The notes beneath the pieces were generated by a model, which saw only the letters and a program-made list of their open reading frames with translations, had not been told where the DNA came from and did no database searches. Below, piece after piece: positions 18,301 through 27,383 of a stretch of DNA of 64,000 nucleotides (within the stretch, counting starts at the first letter, position 1; each line of letters starts with the position of its first letter). Source of the stretch: Candidatus Rifleibacteriota bacterium (lineage in GTDB: Bacteria; Muiribacteriota; Ozemobacteria; Ozemobacterales; Ozemobacteraceae); contig JANJUX010000046.1 in assembly GCA_024710355.1 (NCBI GenBank), positions 1 to 64,000 on the forward strand, given 5' to 3'. A program made the position numbers and the translations under genes.

Positions 18301-21300
18301 GGCGGGTGATGATCAGATAAGTGCAAATTTTAATCTCAACTGGCCATTTGATTTTTATGGTGAGGCGAACCAGAATGGCTGGAATGTTACTACCAACGGT
18401 GCCCTGGCAATAGCTGGTGACACTGATTATTCAAACACCTGGGGCGAGTTTATCGGCTCGACAGCACGATGGACAAGGCTGATCACGCCGCTCTGGATCG
18501 ATCTGCGAATTGCTCCAAGCCCCCCTGCTCCTGCCGGTGCCGGGGTTTACAGAGACTATCTTTCCGGTCCCGATCGTGTCGCATTCACCTGGATAACCAA
18601 CCGTTACAATGCTACTGACGATATCTATACATTTCAGGCGGTTCTTTACAGATCGGGCGACATCGCCAACCGCTATTCATATCTGAGTCCTCTTGGCCTG
18701 GACCGCGCCCCTGGCGGTACAGATCAACCGGTAAACAGTTCCATAAATCACACTGTCGGTATTTCCTACCCCGATGCTACAGGCGTTGCGGCAGCGAACC
18801 GTCGATGGTTGATAAACACGCCCCTTCGGGTCGGGACCAACAAATCGCCAACCGCTTTTTACCAGTATATGGATGCCATGTCTGTAACCACCGGCGCCAT
18901 CTCGGGCGGCGGGGCAGGAACATGGGTAACAGTTGGGCATATTGAATCGATGGTGTTTGATTCCAGAGCAGCAAACCCGATCTGGCAGAGAATGGAATAT
19001 GATTGTGCGGCCAATGCCAATAACCGCCTGCTGCTTTCAACCCGCAGTGGTTCGACCCCTCTGCCAGACGGCAGCTGGACAGCATGGCAGCCCGACACGA
19101 CTGCCGTTTCCCCAACCGGGAATATCGCTCTCTCCGATACAAACAGATATGTGCAGTATCGTTGCCTTTTTCAACGAAACAATAATATCGGTGCTTTACC
19201 AAGGCTTGATGAGATACGATTTTTTCACGGCGGGATCAGCATCGAAGAGGTTAAAGCAAATACTCCTGATGGCGTTAGCCAAGGTCAGAGTGGCATTCCG
19301 GTTGAAGTAACAATTCGCAATTTTTACACCGCGCCTGTCAATCTTGATTCGGTCGAGTTGACTTTTTCTCTTGGTAATCACACACAGACATTGACCGGTC
19401 CGGCTTTACCTGCAAGTATCGCGGCAGGTGGCACGCTCTCGGTTTTTTTTAATGTCGATGTTGACAGCAGTTCAACAACAGGCACTGCTACAATTGATGC
19501 CAGGGCGACCGCAACCGTGGCTATTCCGGCCCTGACTTTCAGTGATAACGATGCTCAGTTACCTCATCAATGGCTGATCAGAAGCAAGTCGCAGCTGGTT
19601 GTCGACAAAGTTGAAACAGACGAGTCGTTCGTTAACAAGGGGCAAACTGACATCTTCGTACGCATGTATCTGTCCAACATTGGCGAAACGCCTATGACCC
19701 TCACTGCGGCAGATCTTACCTTTACCCTTGGCCTGTATAATCCGCCAACCGTCTTGCAGACCCCCGGACCCGGAACTGTTATTCCGGCTTTGAGCAGCAT
19801 TATTGCAACGTTTACGGTTAACATTGACCCGTTAAGCCCCTCTGGAGTTGCAATTATAAGTGGTATAGCTTCCGGAACCAACAACTTCTCGGGCGAAATC
19901 GTTGAAGATCTGACTGCAGGAATTACGGATTCGTGGACGATACAAAACCCGTCGCAACTGGTTCTGGAAGAAGTTGTCGCTTCTGAAACGGTTTACCGTG
20001 GCCAGACAAACACCCCGGTATTTTTGCGGGTTTCCAATGGCGGCGAAGCAACGGCACGCTGGCAGTCATCCAGTATCATTCCTTACTTGAGCCTGGGCCT
20101 TTACGACGCTGAATACCCGATTACGCCATTTGAAATCCTTATCCTCGGCGGTTTTGAAGCTACTGCCAGATATGGTGTCGATATTTCTCCGATTTCTCCG
20201 GTGGGCACATCTATTGTCGATGCGTCTGTAAGTGGCAGAGATTACAATACCGGCTTTCCGGTCGGCTGGACAAACGCCCTGATTCCAACGGAATGGACAA
20301 TTCTTGCCGAAAAAATCAATACTTTCAAGGATGCGGCCCATTCACAGAATTCTATCAGCTTTAACCGGCCGACAGCTGGTTCATTAACCATATATGCCAA
20401 AGCTGAAAATCTGAACCCCTACGGCGAATTCGTCATTCGCTGGCTCGATCCTTCAAACAACATCGTTGCCGCTTCTCCGCCCCTCACTGCTGACGCCTCC
20501 GGCACCATGTCGCACCAGATGGATATCACCTCGGCTTCTGCTTACGGTAATTACAAAATCAGGGTCACTAACCCGATCAATACAATTATTTCCTGCGAAA
20601 ACCAGTTCGAGGTGGTTTCACCGGCAGTTCTGACCGCAGCATTTTCGATGCCGTCACAGGTTTCTGTCGGGCAACCTTTTACCGCATCGTTCACCCTCAT
20701 TAACTCTGGTGGAGCAGCGGTGAGCAGTGCTTACGTCAGCAATCCGCTACAGTTTTTCGGGCCTGGCACTGCTCTGCAGACCAGCGGGCCGCCGCCGTTG
20801 ACAGATGTTGCCGGTAACAGTCAGGCCACGGTGACATATAATTTTACTGCGCAATCGGCAGGCAATTTCTCGGCTTCTGGCACTGCTTACGGGTTTGATG
20901 CGAACTCGGGTCTGTTTCTGAAAAGCCCTGCGGTTACCAGCAATATCTGCCTTATTCAGTCCAGTCCGGTGCTTGAGGTTGTGTCACTGACATCCGTTCC
21001 CCCTTATAACGGGATCGTCTTTCTTAATCAGAAAAACCTCAAAGTTACCGTGCGAATAAGGAATAATGGCCAGGCGACAGCGATTGTTAATGCCGCAAGT
21101 CTTACTTTCAGCATCGGAACATTTGACCAGGCAATTGTGAGCCCTGCTCTGCCATATTCTCTGGCAGGAGGAATGTCGGTAGACATTGTTTATGATGTTG
21201 CGGTGGGCGCTTTCTCTAGCTCCGGGGATAGCAAGTTTACATCGAATACTTTCTGGTATGACTTCAACTGGCCTGCATCGGCCAGCTTACTTGTTGACCC

Positions 21301-24300
21301 TCTAAAAGAGGGTAGTTGGAAGATTGCTGCCGTAGGCATAAAACTTTCCAGAGATCTTGACTTTAATTTTGAGCAAGCAGATTTTAACCCGGGCCAGACC
21401 ATACAGATTCGTGCTTATGGGGTTGCGGCTAATTCCGGTCCTTACAGGATTAGAGTTTACAACTCCCAGATTCCCCAGACTGCCAATGTTCCCGCAGGTT
21501 TTGTCATTGTTTCTCCTTTTCTCACAGCTGACAGTGAAGGAGAAGTTGACTTTCCCTACACTATTCCGGCCGGAGAGACGCCGGCTACCTGGAGTGTGGT
21601 TCTCGAAGATGACCCGGATTCAAGCCCCGCAAGTCGCCAGGCTATGCTGGCCCTGCAATACTTCAGGGTTCAGGACCCGGGTAACCTGGTGGCTTCACTC
21701 TCCATTTCGCCCACATCGGTTTTTGTTGGCGAAAACTTCACTGTTACCATGGTTGCAACCAACACGGTTGCCCAGAGTTCAACGATAAGCAATGCGACGC
21801 CGTCTGTGCTCATCGATGCCAGCGCTTTCCCGAATTTCGGTGGCAGCGCAACGCTGCTTTCAGGCCCGACTCCTGCAAGCATCACTGTAAAATCTCTCAA
21901 TTCCGGCACAATTTCATACACTTATCGTGCTGACAGCGATACGGGGCTTACTGCGAGCTATGCTCTCACTGTCACTCCCGCCTGGTACATTTCGGGTAAC
22001 GACCTGAATACCGGCGCCGGCGTGTTTTCCGGCAAAGGGGTTTCCAATCCTCTGACTATCTACAGCCGGCGAATTCAGATGAGCCCCGATTCATTGAGCT
22101 TTGGCACCCTCAACTGCGGTGAGACGGCAAAAGTTGACGGAACCGTTCTCAATATCGGTAACTATCAGCTCGACCATATCAAGTGGATTACCACCGACAT
22201 GAATGGCCCGGGCGCCCTTAAGATAAGTAAATCGAACCTGTCGATGAGCCCGAACCCCGTTAATCAGCTTGCCGGTGGTGGCAGCAAAGCGGCTTCGGCA
22301 ACTCTATTTGTTCCTTACAACAAGGAAGCCGGCTCCTATATTGCCACCATGTCGGTTTATAATGATCGTAACCTGAACGATATGGCCGATATCGACGAAG
22401 CTTACGATCTTTTCAACGTTTCGGTCACGGTTCCGCCCTGCAAAAAGATTTTTACTGTGCAGGAATTTCTCGACCTCGGTGCCTGGCCGATCGGGCAGAC
22501 TTCGCCGGGTAAACCGCTGAACTATTTCAGCGGCGGCAATATCGCTCTCGACAACGTCAAGCTGATGCAGTTGCCCGGAGCCGCCAACGGTACTAATACC
22601 TTCGTAATCTCTGCGACCCCAAGTAATCCGGGGCCAATGGCCATAACCGGCGTGGGCGTCGCCAGTATTTCAGCCGTCAATGTGGCTGTCCCGGGTATCT
22701 ACATCGCCACCTGGACAATCTGGAATGACTCAGCCAATCCTGGTGTCGTAGATGCAGGCGAAGCGAGCGATACCTTTCAGGTGAGAGTTCAGGTTGGTGT
22801 CATGAATTACACCCTGAATCCGCTCACTGTGAATGCAGGCACCGTCGAGCCTTCGGGTCTGAACCTGGGCTTTGGTCTCACTCTGACAAATAACGCTGCC
22901 GGGTTGCCTTTGACGCGCCTCAGGCTTGATAACCTGCCTCTCAGCGATGGCGGTGGCAACACCATCGCATCTGACAACATTGCTATCTATACTGTTAACA
23001 ACCCAATTCCGCCAACGGTTACGGCAGGGCAGGCGATTCCGGTCGATCTGGCACTTTTCGTCCCGGCCGGGACCCCAGCCGGTATATATTCAGCGACCCA
23101 GTACATTTACCATGATGATAATGGCAACAATAAATGGGATGGTCCGGCAGAATTCAGGGCTTCGTTCGTTCTTCAGGCTACTGTTCCTCTTGTGCCAAAA
23201 GTGCAGGTAATGGCTGCCACCATTGGTCTTGGAGGCATCGCACCAGATACGTCGAAGATCGTTTCTTTCAACTGCCGCAACACGGGTAACGTCACTTTGA
23301 CGGGTCTGCGCTGGGAAAAGGTGAATCTGATGTCGGGTGCAAATGTGATTGCAGCCGCCAATGCCAGCTTCCCGCCATCTGAACTTTTCTCAGTGCCGCC
23401 GGGAGCTTTCTTTACCCGTCAGGTCGAACTCTATGTGCCGGCCGGCACGCCCTATGGCCTTTACGAAAGTATTCCGAACCATTTCTGGATATGGGCCGAC
23501 ATGCCGGTCAATAGCGTCAGAGACCCGGGTGAAGCCTCCTGGAGCTTCAAAATCAGCTGTGAAGTCGGCGACCTCCTCGTCGACATTGATGAGCCGAACC
23601 TTTCTGTAGCTGGCCCGCCCAATGCTACGACGCCGTCAACCACGCTAAGCGCCAGAAACACCGGCAGCCTTGCTCTGGTTAATATTAAAGCCACCGGCAC
23701 GGCTCTGATTCTTACGCCGCCGGTTGCCGGAGCGGTAGATGTTGCCGCAACGGCAAACAACTTTAGCCCGGTGTCTCTCGGTGGTGCAAACTCAGGTCAG
23801 GTTAGGACCAGCCAATGGTCGGTAACCGTTCCGGCCAATGCTTCTGCCGGTGTTTATCTTGGCACGGTCACGGTCTGGGAAGACTCCAACAACAACGGCC
23901 TCAGGGACGCAGGGGAAGCATTTTCCGACTGCCCGGTATCTCTGACGGTGCAGGCTGCGCCCGCAATCAACGTTGTTCAAACCCAGCTCGATCTTGGCTG
24001 GGTGTCGAGAAATGCTTCCAAATCCGGTCAGGTCGAAATAAGAAACACCGGTAATGTCATGCTGAACGCCGTTTATCCGTTGCGGTCGGCTCTGGTGTTC
24101 GGCGCCAACAATATCCCGGTTGCCAGTATTACCTTTACTACTATTCCGGCAATGCCCTTCTCACTCGATGTCGGGCAATCAAAGATTGCAACGGTAACCG
24201 TTACTATTGGTGCAGTTCAGGGTGCCTACACCTATTCCGGCATTCAGAGAATCTTTGAAGACCATCTGACTATGCCCGGCGTTTGGGATGGCAGCGAAGT

Positions 24301-25618
24301 GTCTGATACTTTTGAGCTGATTGTCAGCATTGGGAGCAAGGTGATTTACGAAACCAACCTTACCAACCCGCCCCTTGATTTTGGCCCGCGAAACGTTATG
24401 GGGACCTACAATCTTCCGATCACTGCCTACAGCGGCTCCAATGTTCCGCTTGACCGGGTGAGATGGCGGGTGTTGACGCCATTGACCAGCCCTGACGCTT
24501 CAATGCCGGTCGCCAGCCTTACTTTCACGCCCTCTGTCGCCCAGGCGATCGCCGGTATGGGAAGCCGGGCTTACCAGGCGAATGTTGAGATTGGCTTTCC
24601 GCGTGCCGGCGATTATGTGGCCACTGCCGCGTTCTTCGATGACGATGACGATAACCTCAGCCCGAACGGCCTAGAAGCCTCGGCAACGTTTCAGGTGCGT
24701 GTTTCTGTCAATGCTTCTTACGGCTTTGACATTCTGGCGTCAGACATCGACTTTGGCAATATTGATGCAGGTGCATCTAAGACTGCTGAAGTGGGCTTTA
24801 TGAACACCGGCAATGCTGCCATAAACGTTGCTGATCTGAACTGGGCTTTCAGTGACATTGCATCATTGACCGAGCCCGCAAACGTTATTCCGTCGGGCAA
24901 CCTTACCGTTCTCAGTTATTCGTATTCGCCTGTGCCCCCGGGCGCAATGGCGACCGCGACTATCAGGCTGAGTGTTCCGGCTGGCCAGACAAAAGATGTT
25001 TATGGTCCTTCGGGCCCGCAAAGAATGACCAGAGGCGCGATCGAAGATTCCTGCACTTTCAGAGTCAAGGTCGGCGGTTCTGATCAGGCCATGGTCGAAA
25101 AACACAGCCTGTATCAGGAAATCGCTACCCTCACTTTTACTGCGCCGGTGCCTCCTGCCACAGACCTTTATTTCCTGTCTGCCTGGGTCTGCCCGGGCAG
25201 CGGCAGTGCCGACGTTGCATTCATTCAGTATGATTTTACCGGGAAACCCGTAGCAACTGTCTCGCTGAGAATAGATGCGGCCGGGCAGTTGTCAACCTAT
25301 TCGGCAGGCGCTTTCCCGATTGCCCACTCCGGAATTTCGGACAGCGAACCGATTGAAATAGACGGAGATGAATATAGGTATTACCGGGTTTATCTTGCCT
25401 TCAACCTGACCTTCAGCGAAGCGGTTGCCAGTTCTACCAGACTGGTTCTGCATAATTCAAGTCCGGTAGCGGATCGCAGAGTGTGGTTTGACGGGATCAA
25501 GCTTGAGAGGGCCTTCGAAGGCCAGACCAGGCCGACGACTTACCACCCGGATGCAACTTTGCATTCTCCGACCCGTCAGCAGTCATTACAGGGAGGACAC
25601 CAATATTATGAATGGTAA
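15374..25618 (+). CDS. Giant exported multi-domain surface protein (3414 residues)
   Basis: An intact 3414-residue paralog of the interrupted gene at 5702. A signal peptide (about residues 1-34, ending AADAYA) is followed by a jelly-roll, carbohydrate-binding-like domain (about 35-205), one FN3-like domain, then five tandem FN3-like units of about 100 residues starting at residues 302, 403, 504, 601 and 702. A DUF2341-like domain (about 838-935, starting WRYSMPITV) and a linked beta-rich region come next, then many CARDB/ASH-like Ig units. The C-terminal 185-residue domain is conserved with the paralog and ends HQYYEW. No sortase motif, autotransporter barrel or SLH domain is visible, so how it is retained at the surface is unknown. 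The stop codon overlaps the start of the pseudopilin-like gene by 11 bases, which suggests coupled expression. Confidence 0.85.
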   Translation: MKKSDQNIFLRSVKSWQFLLLVLIFAFAADAYALQQLTNTGFVTNTTGWTLDNTVYNAFALSNLQRQNGQGNPDAAMYMRFDRNGGERNADGLFFQAFTTPGAPVNASIYFDYRRIRTGTPPLYRLTGELRDSTTGGSPNETVFFVPFEESFSYTAYQAGTWLDTGWTPPVLLDAGKSYRVRVYFEARCSNAVGAGREAGVYVDNVLCNISPSGLTGDSDGIQNSFTWDVSNGAVGLHATTPYRVYWGSTSGSYTSSSVSTTNSFSHAAPAGAVVYYAVTDTGTDNNESPHSVEWAIVRIPVNDGSGADIDDYFRGSDVVMNWSHVAVTGFTRTGYEVALGSTPGGNDIVAWSALPAAATTHTFSAPALTAGNTYYCSVRPVTDRGTLNFSSSDGFTCRALDVRDGSGADIDISASLNAVDMNWDASPIAVSRYEVALGTTPGASNVVGWTNVNLSTSYSFTGLSLTNGATYYCSVRPMDASNNPMGILPSDGFSPAVAYSTTVRDGTGVDIDASLNDTSIDLNWDNVVMTKVRYEAALGTTPGGTDIVGWTDMALATSGNLTGFTLVDGTTYYCSVRIVLGAGPLPADSSDGFTFVSMQVRDGLGADEDFSYIPDRVNANWDVPGIAVSRYDVAVGTTFGGNDVVGWTNVGLVTSRTFTGLGLINHQLYYTSVRVYDGGGNLVGSVCSNGFETILPTTINVRDGLGPDISSSFFEDRVEANWDHPDVSLYRYEVGIGTSMYSDNVYPFTDVGQARQATITGITLASGTAYYVSVKGINTYKELEAFGSSNGFLARRDPVLTDTSAQNFFHNARVLNMVAIDSASITPKVFSGTGGGGYWRYSMPITVVEPGITERVNAPCRVNFAIPGGQQPAAIGEFRVADEFGNELPRYNLPGSTVANPNFVFLVNMARGETKTYYVYWGNTGVTTTEAAYGFSLNSDDISIRKWTPYYSRKNLPAGIEEVPRDYKFTFTGGLAGDDQISANFNLNWPFDFYGEANQNGWNVTTNGALAIAGDTDYSNTWGEFIGSTARWTRLITPLWIDLRIAPSPPAPAGAGVYRDYLSGPDRVAFTWITNRYNATDDIYTFQAVLYRSGDIANRYSYLSPLGLDRAPGGTDQPVNSSINHTVGISYPDATGVAAANRRWLINTPLRVGTNKSPTAFYQYMDAMSVTTGAISGGGAGTWVTVGHIESMVFDSRAANPIWQRMEYDCAANANNRLLLSTRSGSTPLPDGSWTAWQPDTTAVSPTGNIALSDTNRYVQYRCLFQRNNNIGALPRLDEIRFFHGGISIEEVKANTPDGVSQGQSGIPVEVTIRNFYTAPVNLDSVELTFSLGNHTQTLTGPALPASIAAGGTLSVFFNVDVDSSSTTGTATIDARATATVAIPALTFSDNDAQLPHQWLIRSKSQLVVDKVETDESFVNKGQTDIFVRMYLSNIGETPMTLTAADLTFTLGLYNPPTVLQTPGPGTVIPALSSIIATFTVNIDPLSPSGVAIISGIASGTNNFSGEIVEDLTAGITDSWTIQNPSQLVLEEVVASETVYRGQTNTPVFLRVSNGGEATARWQSSSIIPYLSLGLYDAEYPITPFEILILGGFEATARYGVDISPISPVGTSIVDASVSGRDYNTGFPVGWTNALIPTEWTILAEKINTFKDAAHSQNSISFNRPTAGSLTIYAKAENLNPYGEFVIRWLDPSNNIVAASPPLTADASGTMSHQMDITSASAYGNYKIRVTNPINTIISCENQFEVVSPAVLTAAFSMPSQVSVGQPFTASFTLINSGGAAVSSAYVSNPLQFFGPGTALQTSGPPPLTDVAGNSQATVTYNFTAQSAGNFSASGTAYGFDANSGLFLKSPAVTSNICLIQSSPVLEVVSLTSVPPYNGIVFLNQKNLKVTVRIRNNGQATAIVNAASLTFSIGTFDQAIVSPALPYSLAGGMSVDIVYDVAVGAFSSSGDSKFTSNTFWYDFNWPASASLLVDPLKEGSWKIAAVGIKLSRDLDFNFEQADFNPGQTIQIRAYGVAANSGPYRIRVYNSQIPQTANVPAGFVIVSPFLTADSEGEVDFPYTIPAGETPATWSVVLEDDPDSSPASRQAMLALQYFRVQDPGNLVASLSISPTSVFVGENFTVTMVATNTVAQSSTISNATPSVLIDASAFPNFGGSATLLSGPTPASITVKSLNSGTISYTYRADSDTGLTASYALTVTPAWYISGNDLNTGAGVFSGKGVSNPLTIYSRRIQMSPDSLSFGTLNCGETAKVDGTVLNIGNYQLDHIKWITTDMNGPGALKISKSNLSMSPNPVNQLAGGGSKAASATLFVPYNKEAGSYIATMSVYNDRNLNDMADIDEAYDLFNVSVTVPPCKKIFTVQEFLDLGAWPIGQTSPGKPLNYFSGGNIALDNVKLMQLPGAANGTNTFVISATPSNPGPMAITGVGVASISAVNVAVPGIYIATWTIWNDSANPGVVDAGEASDTFQVRVQVGVMNYTLNPLTVNAGTVEPSGLNLGFGLTLTNNAAGLPLTRLRLDNLPLSDGGGNTIASDNIAIYTVNNPIPPTVTAGQAIPVDLALFVPAGTPAGIYSATQYIYHDDNGNNKWDGPAEFRASFVLQATVPLVPKVQVMAATIGLGGIAPDTSKIVSFNCRNTGNVTLTGLRWEKVNLMSGANVIAAANASFPPSELFSVPPGAFFTRQVELYVPAGTPYGLYESIPNHFWIWADMPVNSVRDPGEASWSFKISCEVGDLLVDIDEPNLSVAGPPNATTPSTTLSARNTGSLALVNIKATGTALILTPPVAGAVDVAATANNFSPVSLGGANSGQVRTSQWSVTVPANASAGVYLGTVTVWEDSNNNGLRDAGEAFSDCPVSLTVQAAPAINVVQTQLDLGWVSRNASKSGQVEIRNTGNVMLNAVYPLRSALVFGANNIPVASITFTTIPAMPFSLDVGQSKIATVTVTIGAVQGAYTYSGIQRIFEDHLTMPGVWDGSEVSDTFELIVSIGSKVIYETNLTNPPLDFGPRNVMGTYNLPITAYSGSNVPLDRVRWRVLTPLTSPDASMPVASLTFTPSVAQAIAGMGSRAYQANVEIGFPRAGDYVATAAFFDDDDDNLSPNGLEASATFQVRVSVNASYGFDILASDIDFGNIDAGASKTAEVGFMNTGNAAINVADLNWAFSDIASLTEPANVIPSGNLTVLSYSYSPVPPGAMATATIRLSVPAGQTKDVYGPSGPQRMTRGAIEDSCTFRVKVGGSDQAMVEKHSLYQEIATLTFTAPVPPATDLYFLSAWVCPGSGSADVAFIQYDFTGKPVATVSLRIDAAGQLSTYSAGAFPIAHSGISDSEPIEIDGDEYRYYRVYLAFNLTFSEAVASSTRLVLHNSSPVADRRVWFDGIKLERAFEGQTRPTTYHPDATLHSPTRQQSLQGGHQYYEW
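16277..17764 (+). repeat. Five tandem FN3-like domain repeats within the giant protein gene
   Basis: Coding repeats with a period of 291-303 bases begin at 16277, 16580, 16883, 17174 and 17477. Each begins with a V(R/N)DGxGxD motif and contains a NW(D/S/N) core, an EVALGTTPGG-like strand and a TYYCSVR-like strand. The units have diverged at the DNA level, so they are old duplications rather than recent slippage. Confidence 0.85.
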
Positions 25619-26159
25619 AAATATTTTGAGCTCAAGGCGGGGAGCCTTGCTGATGATGCTGTTTGTCATGCTGATCGTCGGGGGTATCGTTGCTTTGCGT
25701 ATGATGCCAAACGAAGAGTTGATAACGCGGCGTGATAAAGAGGTTTCTTTGAATACAGATCTGAGCCAGGTCAGAGAGGCTCTTGATCTGGTTCGCGTGG
25801 CCAGTTATCCTGGCTGGATAGAACTGCAGGCATCAGATTCGCCGGCGCTACTGCAGGCCAAGATCGCTTCTTTGACCACATGGGGCTTTCTCAGAAGCGA
25901 CAGCATAAAAGATCCGGCCGTGCCAGCACATCTATGGGGCCCTGGTAAGCCATATTACTGGCAGGTTACCCTTAATCTTGCCACCAACACCAGTTTTGAA
26001 TTTTCACAGGAAGGCTGGGAGCCTTCCGCTGACACGACCGCTCAGACTGACGAACAGAATTATCTGAACTCAACCAAGCTGGACGAATACCCTTACCAGA
26101 ATAAGCTTGGCAACCTGCTTGGCAACAAGAGGGGCAAAGCAGTTTCGATCTGGAGATAG
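25608..26159 (+). CDS. Pseudopilin-like membrane protein overlapping the giant gene
   Basis: A 183-residue protein whose ATG lies inside the last codons of the giant gene; GGGAGG ends eleven bases upstream of it, still within that gene. The N-terminus is a short basic leader ending SSRRG followed by ALLMMLFVMLIVGGIVAL, which resembles the class III leader and hydrophobic helix of PilX/GspK-type pseudopilins (RG before AL). A coiled helix and a mostly polar globular region follow. Cleavage by prepilin peptidase after the Gly is plausible but not shown. It could belong to a type IV pilus or type II secretion machine that exports the giant protein; no other secretion gene is nearby. A hairpin lies 18 bases after the stop. 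Confidence 0.65.
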   Translation: MNGKNILSSRRGALLMMLFVMLIVGGIVALRMMPNEELITRRDKEVSLNTDLSQVREALDLVRVASYPGWIELQASDSPALLQAKIASLTTWGFLRSDSIKDPAVPAHLWGPGKPYYWQVTLNLATNTSFEFSQEGWEPSADTTAQTDEQNYLNSTKLDEYPYQNKLGNLLGNKRGKAVSIWR

Positions 26160-26177
26160 GCTCAGTGGCTAAAACAA

Positions 26178-26207
26178 AAACCGGGTTCTTTTCAGAACCC
26201 GGTTTTC
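26178..26207. terminator. Bidirectional intrinsic terminator
   Basis: The stem AAACCGGGTTCT/AGAACCCGGTTT (26178-26189 and 26194-26205) has a TTTC loop. The A-tract to the left gives a T-tract when read on the minus strand, so it best serves tRNA-Ala, and it can also end the plus-strand pseudopilin-like gene. Confidence 0.75.
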
Positions 26208-26209
26208 GG

Positions 26210-26282
26210 TGGAGCTGAACGGGATCGAACCGTCGACCTCTTGAATGCCATTCAAGCGCGCTCCCAGCTGCGCCACAGCCCC
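26210..26282 (-). tRNA. tRNA-Ala (anticodon GGC)
   Basis: Reading the minus strand gives a 73-base cloverleaf. The acceptor stem GGGGCTG pairs with CAGCTCC (one G-T pair), followed by discriminator A at 26210. The D arm contains GCGCAGCTGGGAGCGC. The anticodon arm CTTGA/TCAAG encloses the loop ATGGCAT, so the anticodon is GGC, reading GCC alanine. The T arm has the standard GGTTCGATCC. The CCA end is not encoded (CCG follows), so it must be added after transcription. Confidence 0.95.
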
Positions 26283-26370
26283 ATATCGTATGGCTATTCT
26301 AGCATGAACGCCCCTGCGAGTCAACTAAAAAATGCAGTTTTCTTTTTTTATTTATAAGTGCCTTCGGGCC

Positions 26371-27369
26371 TTAAACTTTGGCTTCACGAAGCATTTTGGC
26401 AGCATCTTCTGGCGTTGTGGGGTTGATGTAGAAGCCGGAGCCCCATTCGAAGCCGGCAACTTTCGTCAATTTGGGAATCAGTTCGACGTGCCAGTGATAG
26501 AATTCGCGGTAAGAGTCTGAGCATGGAGAAGTGTGCAGAACAAAGTTGTAGGGTTGCCCCGGCAGAAGCTTTTCCATTTTTTGCAGCGCGGTCTGTAGTG
26601 CGCTTGCAAAACTGTGTACCTGGTTGTTTTCAAGCATCTCGAAGAATGGCTGATGAAACTTCGGGGTTATTTCCATTTCGAAAGGAAACCGCGAGGCGAA
26701 GGGGCAAAAGACGATAAAATTATCGTTTTCATAAACTAGGCGAACCTGCTCTTTTGCTTCCTGTTTGATGATGTCGCAGAACAGGCAACGGTCGTGATAG
26801 TGATAATATTCGCGTGCCCCTTCAAGTTCTTCTTCGATTCGTTTCGGGATAATCGGAGTCGCAACAATATGAGAATGGGAGTGAGTAAAGCTGGAAACAC
26901 CCTCGCCGCTGTTTTTGACAATCATAAAGTGCTTGTAGCGCGGGTTCTTTTTTATTTCGAGCAGACGTTGTTTGTAGGCCCAGATGATCTCGCGAACCTG
27001 TTCTATGGTTGAATTCTGTATCGTGGTTGTGTGGTGTGGCGATTCAATTACCATTTCATGAACCCCGATAGAGTTCATGGCATCGAACATGCCAATGCCC
27101 TCACGATCAGAATCGCCATCGGGTTTGAGGATCGGTGCGCTGTCGGGTATTACTCGTACCCACCAGCCTTTGTGGTTGGCATGGGTTCCGGCAGTGCGGA
27201 ACGACAGAGTTTCGGCTGGTGTCATTGCCTCATTGCCTTCGCAGAATGGGCATGTTTTTGGGTCGTCAGGAGGCTGTTCAGTCTTTTTGAAGTCAGAGGG
27301 GCGCTTGCCTCGTTCGGGCGAAATAATTACCCACTGTTTTAGAACGGGATCTTTGCGAAGTTGTGGCAC
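26371..27369 (-). CDS. GalT-family nucleotidyltransferase paralog with HSHSH active site
   Basis: A 332-residue HIT-superfamily protein of the galactose-1-phosphate uridylyltransferase type. It has the zinc-ligand pair CPFC (Cys40, Cys43), the HEMVIESPHH segment and the active-site stretch THSHSHIVATPIIPKR. Canonical GalT enzymes have His-Pro-His-x-Gln here; this protein has His163-Ser-His165-Ser-His167, so the Gln that binds the uridylyl phosphate is replaced by His. It starts at a GTG (27369) with AGGAG seven bases upstream; the open frame further upstream overlaps the neighbouring gene and has no start signal. It lies 14 bases after the canonical paralog, in the same operon. It may have a different sugar or nucleotide substrate, or a phosphorylase or hydrolase activity, but this is inference. 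Confidence 0.85.
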   Translation of the reverse strand: MPQLRKDPVLKQWVIISPERGKRPSDFKKTEQPPDDPKTCPFCEGNEAMTPAETLSFRTAGTHANHKGWWVRVIPDSAPILKPDGDSDREGIGMFDAMNSIGVHEMVIESPHHTTTIQNSTIEQVREIIWAYKQRLLEIKKNPRYKHFMIVKNSGEGVSSFTHSHSHIVATPIIPKRIEEELEGAREYYHYHDRCLFCDIIKQEAKEQVRLVYENDNFIVFCPFASRFPFEMEITPKFHQPFFEMLENNQVHSFASALQTALQKMEKLLPGQPYNFVLHTSPCSDSYREFYHWHVELIPKLTKVAGFEWGSGFYINPTTPEDAAKMLREAKV

Positions 27370-27383
27370 GGCTGGTCTCCTGA

